NCBI RefSeq assembly: GCF_039543385.1
Contig: NZ_BAABJQ010000059.1
Coordinates: forward strand, 1-21,443
Direction of reading: 5' to 3'
Origin: Rugosimonospora acidiphila
Lineage (GTDB): Bacteria > Actinomycetota > Actinomycetes > Mycobacteriales > Micromonosporaceae
Length of the DNA: 21,443 nucleotides
The notes below the pieces were generated by a model that worked only from the letters and a program-made list of their open reading frames with translations, made no database searches and was not told the DNA's origin. Below are positions 20,085-21,443 of this stretch, piece by piece. The stretch's first letter is position 1; every line of letters starts with the position of its first letter. A program made the translations under genes and the position numbers.

Positions 20085-21086
20085 ATGCGACTGACCCGGA
20101 CGATCGTGATACTCGCCGTCTTTACCCTGTTGCTACTCGTGGGGTGCGCCACCCCGCGAGCCGTACGCCTGGCGAGTCACGGCGCGAGTCCCGGGGCGTC
20201 GAGCCCGGCCGCCGTCCCATCCGGATCCGCCGTCCCCACATCGCCCAGCGCCGCATCGGCCAGCGCCGCATCGCCCGACTACGCACCGCCCGAACCGGCC
20301 TCGCTCGAACCGGCCTCGCCCGGGCCGAGCGCCTCCGGTGCCGGCACGTCCGGCGTCGGCCTTGCCGAAGTCGGCCCGTTCGGCGCGGCCCCGACCGACC
20401 CGGCCCCTACCGACCCGGCGCTGGCCGATCCGGCGCTGGCCTCGTTCCTGGCTCAGCTGCCGCGGTTTGCACCGCCCCCGCCACCCCGGCCGGTGGCGGT
20501 GCCGGTCGGGCCCGCGGTGCCGATCTACACCCGGCTCCCCGTCGACCAGCCGGTGGCGTTCCTGACCATGGACGACGGCTGGACGCAGCTGCCCGAGGCC
20601 ATCCCGCTGATGCGGGCGGCGCACATCCCGTTCACCATGTTCCTGATAGCGCCGGTCGCGGCGGGCAGCCCGGCCTTCTTCGATCAACTGAGGTCTGCGG
20701 GCGGAGTGGTCGAGGACCACACGATCAACCACCCGGAGCTGCGCGGCAGGGCTTATGCGTCCCAGCGAGACGAGATCTGCGGCGCCAGGGATTCGCTGGT
20801 ACGGACCTTCGGCACGGGGCCGAGCCTGTTCCGGCCCCCGTACGGCGACTACGACAGCACCACGCTGCGGGTGGCGCATGACTGCGGACTCAGGGTCGCG
20901 GTCGACTGGTCCGAGACGGTGGACTCCGGGACGATCCGCTACCAGACGAACGATCACCGGATCCGGCCCGGCGACATCATTCTGATGCATTTCCGGCCGG
21001 CCTTCGTCCGTGACGTGATCGCCGCCCTCACCGCGATCCACGACGCCGGGCTGACCCCGGCGCTGCTGGAGAGCTATCTGTCCTGA
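20085..21086 (+). CDS. Lipoprotein polysaccharide deacetylase (NodB homology, CE4)
   Basis: A 333-residue secreted lipoprotein. The signal peptide ends in LLLLVGC with Cys21 as the lipidated residue. A Pro/Ala/Ser linker with duplicated short motifs (PTDPAPTDPALADPALA) covers about 30-135. The NodB catalytic domain follows: motif 1 FLTMDDG with Asp163/Asp164, motif 2 His212-T-I-N-His216 for metal, motif 3 Arg250-PPYG, then DWSETVDSG and LMH with His302. The metal site looks complete, so it should de-N-acetylate or de-O-acetylate a cell-wall or extracellular glycan; substrate cannot be read. The ATG at 20085 gives the correct signal peptide and has a -10 box six bases upstream; a TTG 30 bases earlier would disrupt it. 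Confidence 0.9.
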   Translation: MRLTRTIVILAVFTLLLLVGCATPRAVRLASHGASPGASSPAAVPSGSAVPTSPSAASASAASPDYAPPEPASLEPASPGPSASGAGTSGVGLAEVGPFGAAPTDPAPTDPALADPALASFLAQLPRFAPPPPPRPVAVPVGPAVPIYTRLPVDQPVAFLTMDDGWTQLPEAIPLMRAAHIPFTMFLIAPVAAGSPAFFDQLRSAGGVVEDHTINHPELRGRAYASQRDEICGARDSLVRTFGTGPSLFRPPYGDYDSTTLRVAHDCGLRVAVDWSETVDSGTIRYQTNDHRIRPGDIILMHFRPAFVRDVIAALTAIHDAGLTPALLESYLS

Positions 21087-21106
21087 GCCGCCGGGCCCCC
21101 GGCGGC
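21087..21106 (+). terminator. Hairpin immediately after the deacetylase stop
   Basis: GCCGCCGGG (21087-21095) and CCCGGCGGC (21098-21106) are fully complementary and begin right after the stop codon. It probably acts with the next hairpin at 21131. Confidence 0.5.
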
Positions 21107-21130
21107 GAGCCGCTCGATCCGGGATACGCG

Positions 21131-21162
21131 ACCGGCCCCGGACCGTGAGGTCCGGGGCCGGT
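21131..21162. terminator. Strong hairpin between deacetylase and clpC
   Basis: A perfect 14-bp stem, ACCGGCCCCGGACC (21131-21144) and GGTCCGGGGCCGGT (21149-21162), with a GTGA loop. It sits in the convergent gap, 34 bases from the clpC stop. It is the strongest terminator-like structure seen here and likely works in both directions. Confidence 0.8.
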
Positions 21163-21195
21163 CGTTGCTAGCTTTGGATGGTTATCCGTTGACGG

Positions 21196-21443
21196 TCACT
21201 CGTCCGAGCCGGCGGCCGCGGCGGTGCCGAGGTCGGCGGGAACGGTCTCGGGGACCTCGGCGGGCCGGTCCGCGCCGCGGAAGACCAGCTTCGAGGTCTC
21301 CACGTTCTCCGGATCGCCCTCGCAGTCCACGACCACGATCTGACCCGCCTTCAACTCGTTGAACAGGATCCGCTCCGACAACGAGTCCTCGATCTCACGC
21401 TGAATCGTGCGGCGCAACGGACGGGCACCCATCACCGGGTCCC
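21196..21443 (-). CDS. clpC: ClpC-type AAA+ ATPase (C-terminal end, runs off the right edge)
   Basis: The last 82 or so residues of a Clp/Hsp100 unfoldase are visible. DPVMGARPLRRTIQREIEDSLSERIL is the sensor-2 region of the second ATPase domain, where Arg of GARPLRR contacts ATP. It is followed by the small C-terminal domain (GQIVVVDCEGDPENVE) and an acidic Ala-rich tail ending GSDE, typical of actinobacterial ClpC1. ClpC1 feeds proteins to the ClpP1P2 protease and is essential in mycobacteria. The stop is at 21196. ClpB or ClpE share sensor 2, but the tail and the mutY neighbourhood favour ClpC. Confidence 0.88.
   Translation of the reverse strand, partial: DPVMGARPLRRTIQREIEDSLSERILFNELKAGQIVVVDCEGDPENVETSKLVFRGADRPAEVPETVPADLGTAAAAGSDE

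Noticed and set aside
1..21443. tRNA, rRNA, riboswitch, transposase, integrase or attachment sites
   Set aside because: None could be supported by reading both strands. The window appears to be stable chromosome apart from the inserted biosynthetic block.

Overview
The window is a very GC-rich chromosomal segment from a high-GC Gram-positive bacterium. It is most likely an actinomycete of the Micromonosporaceae type (Actinoplanes, Micromonospora and relatives). The reasons are strong GC3 bias, GTG starts, translationally coupled genes, leaderless-looking promoters, and the core block carD-ispD-ispF / lipoprotein-radA-disA / mutY / clpC. That block parallels the mycobacterial Rv3581c-Rv3596c neighbourhood (recalled from memory, not searched). 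No tRNA, rRNA, CRISPR array, insertion sequence or phage gene was seen.

Left part (1-6518): the 5' part of a dps gene points left off the window. Next comes a tyrosine/homogentisate module. An operon carries hppD (4-hydroxyphenylpyruvate dioxygenase), a proline-rich DUF2510/RDD membrane protein and an aromatic/histidinol-phosphate-type aminotransferase. A convergent membrane-anchored PQQ-type beta-propeller follows, and then homogentisate 1,2-dioxygenase behind an operator-rich promoter. Together the enzymes would take tyrosine to 4-hydroxyphenylpyruvate, homogentisate and maleylacetoacetate. The last two catabolic enzymes are not in the window.

Middle part (6540-13206): a leftward carD-ispD-ispF operon couples an RNA-polymerase-binding regulator to two MEP isoprenoid enzymes. 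A divergent single-pass membrane protein with a thioredoxin-like domain and a CxC motif follows. Then comes a compact specialised-metabolism locus: UbiG-like methyltransferase, acyl-CoA-dehydrogenase-fold flavoprotein and type III polyketide synthase, overlapping and leftward, with a divergent UbiA prenyltransferase. It looks like a prenylated phenolic-lipid pathway of the Actinoplanes alkyl-O-dihydrogeranyl-methoxyhydroquinone kind. The flavoprotein has proline where acyl-CoA dehydrogenases carry the catalytic glutamate, so it is a good candidate for the ring hydroxylase. The locus sits between carD and the lipoprotein-radA-disA block, which are adjacent in mycobacteria, so it looks inserted into core synteny.

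Right part (13297-21443): a lipoprotein, radA and disA (DNA repair and c-di-AMP) run rightward. An anchored extracytoplasmic protein, peptide deformylase and a double-ACT-domain protein run leftward. mutY and a lipoprotein polysaccharide deacetylase run rightward, and the C-terminus of ClpC enters from the right edge. Several genes here (radA, disA, the deacetylase, perhaps the ACT gene) have a -10-like hexamer exactly six bases before the start codon, which suggests leaderless transcripts. Most convergent junctions carry a perfect GC-rich hairpin that is a likely bidirectional terminator.
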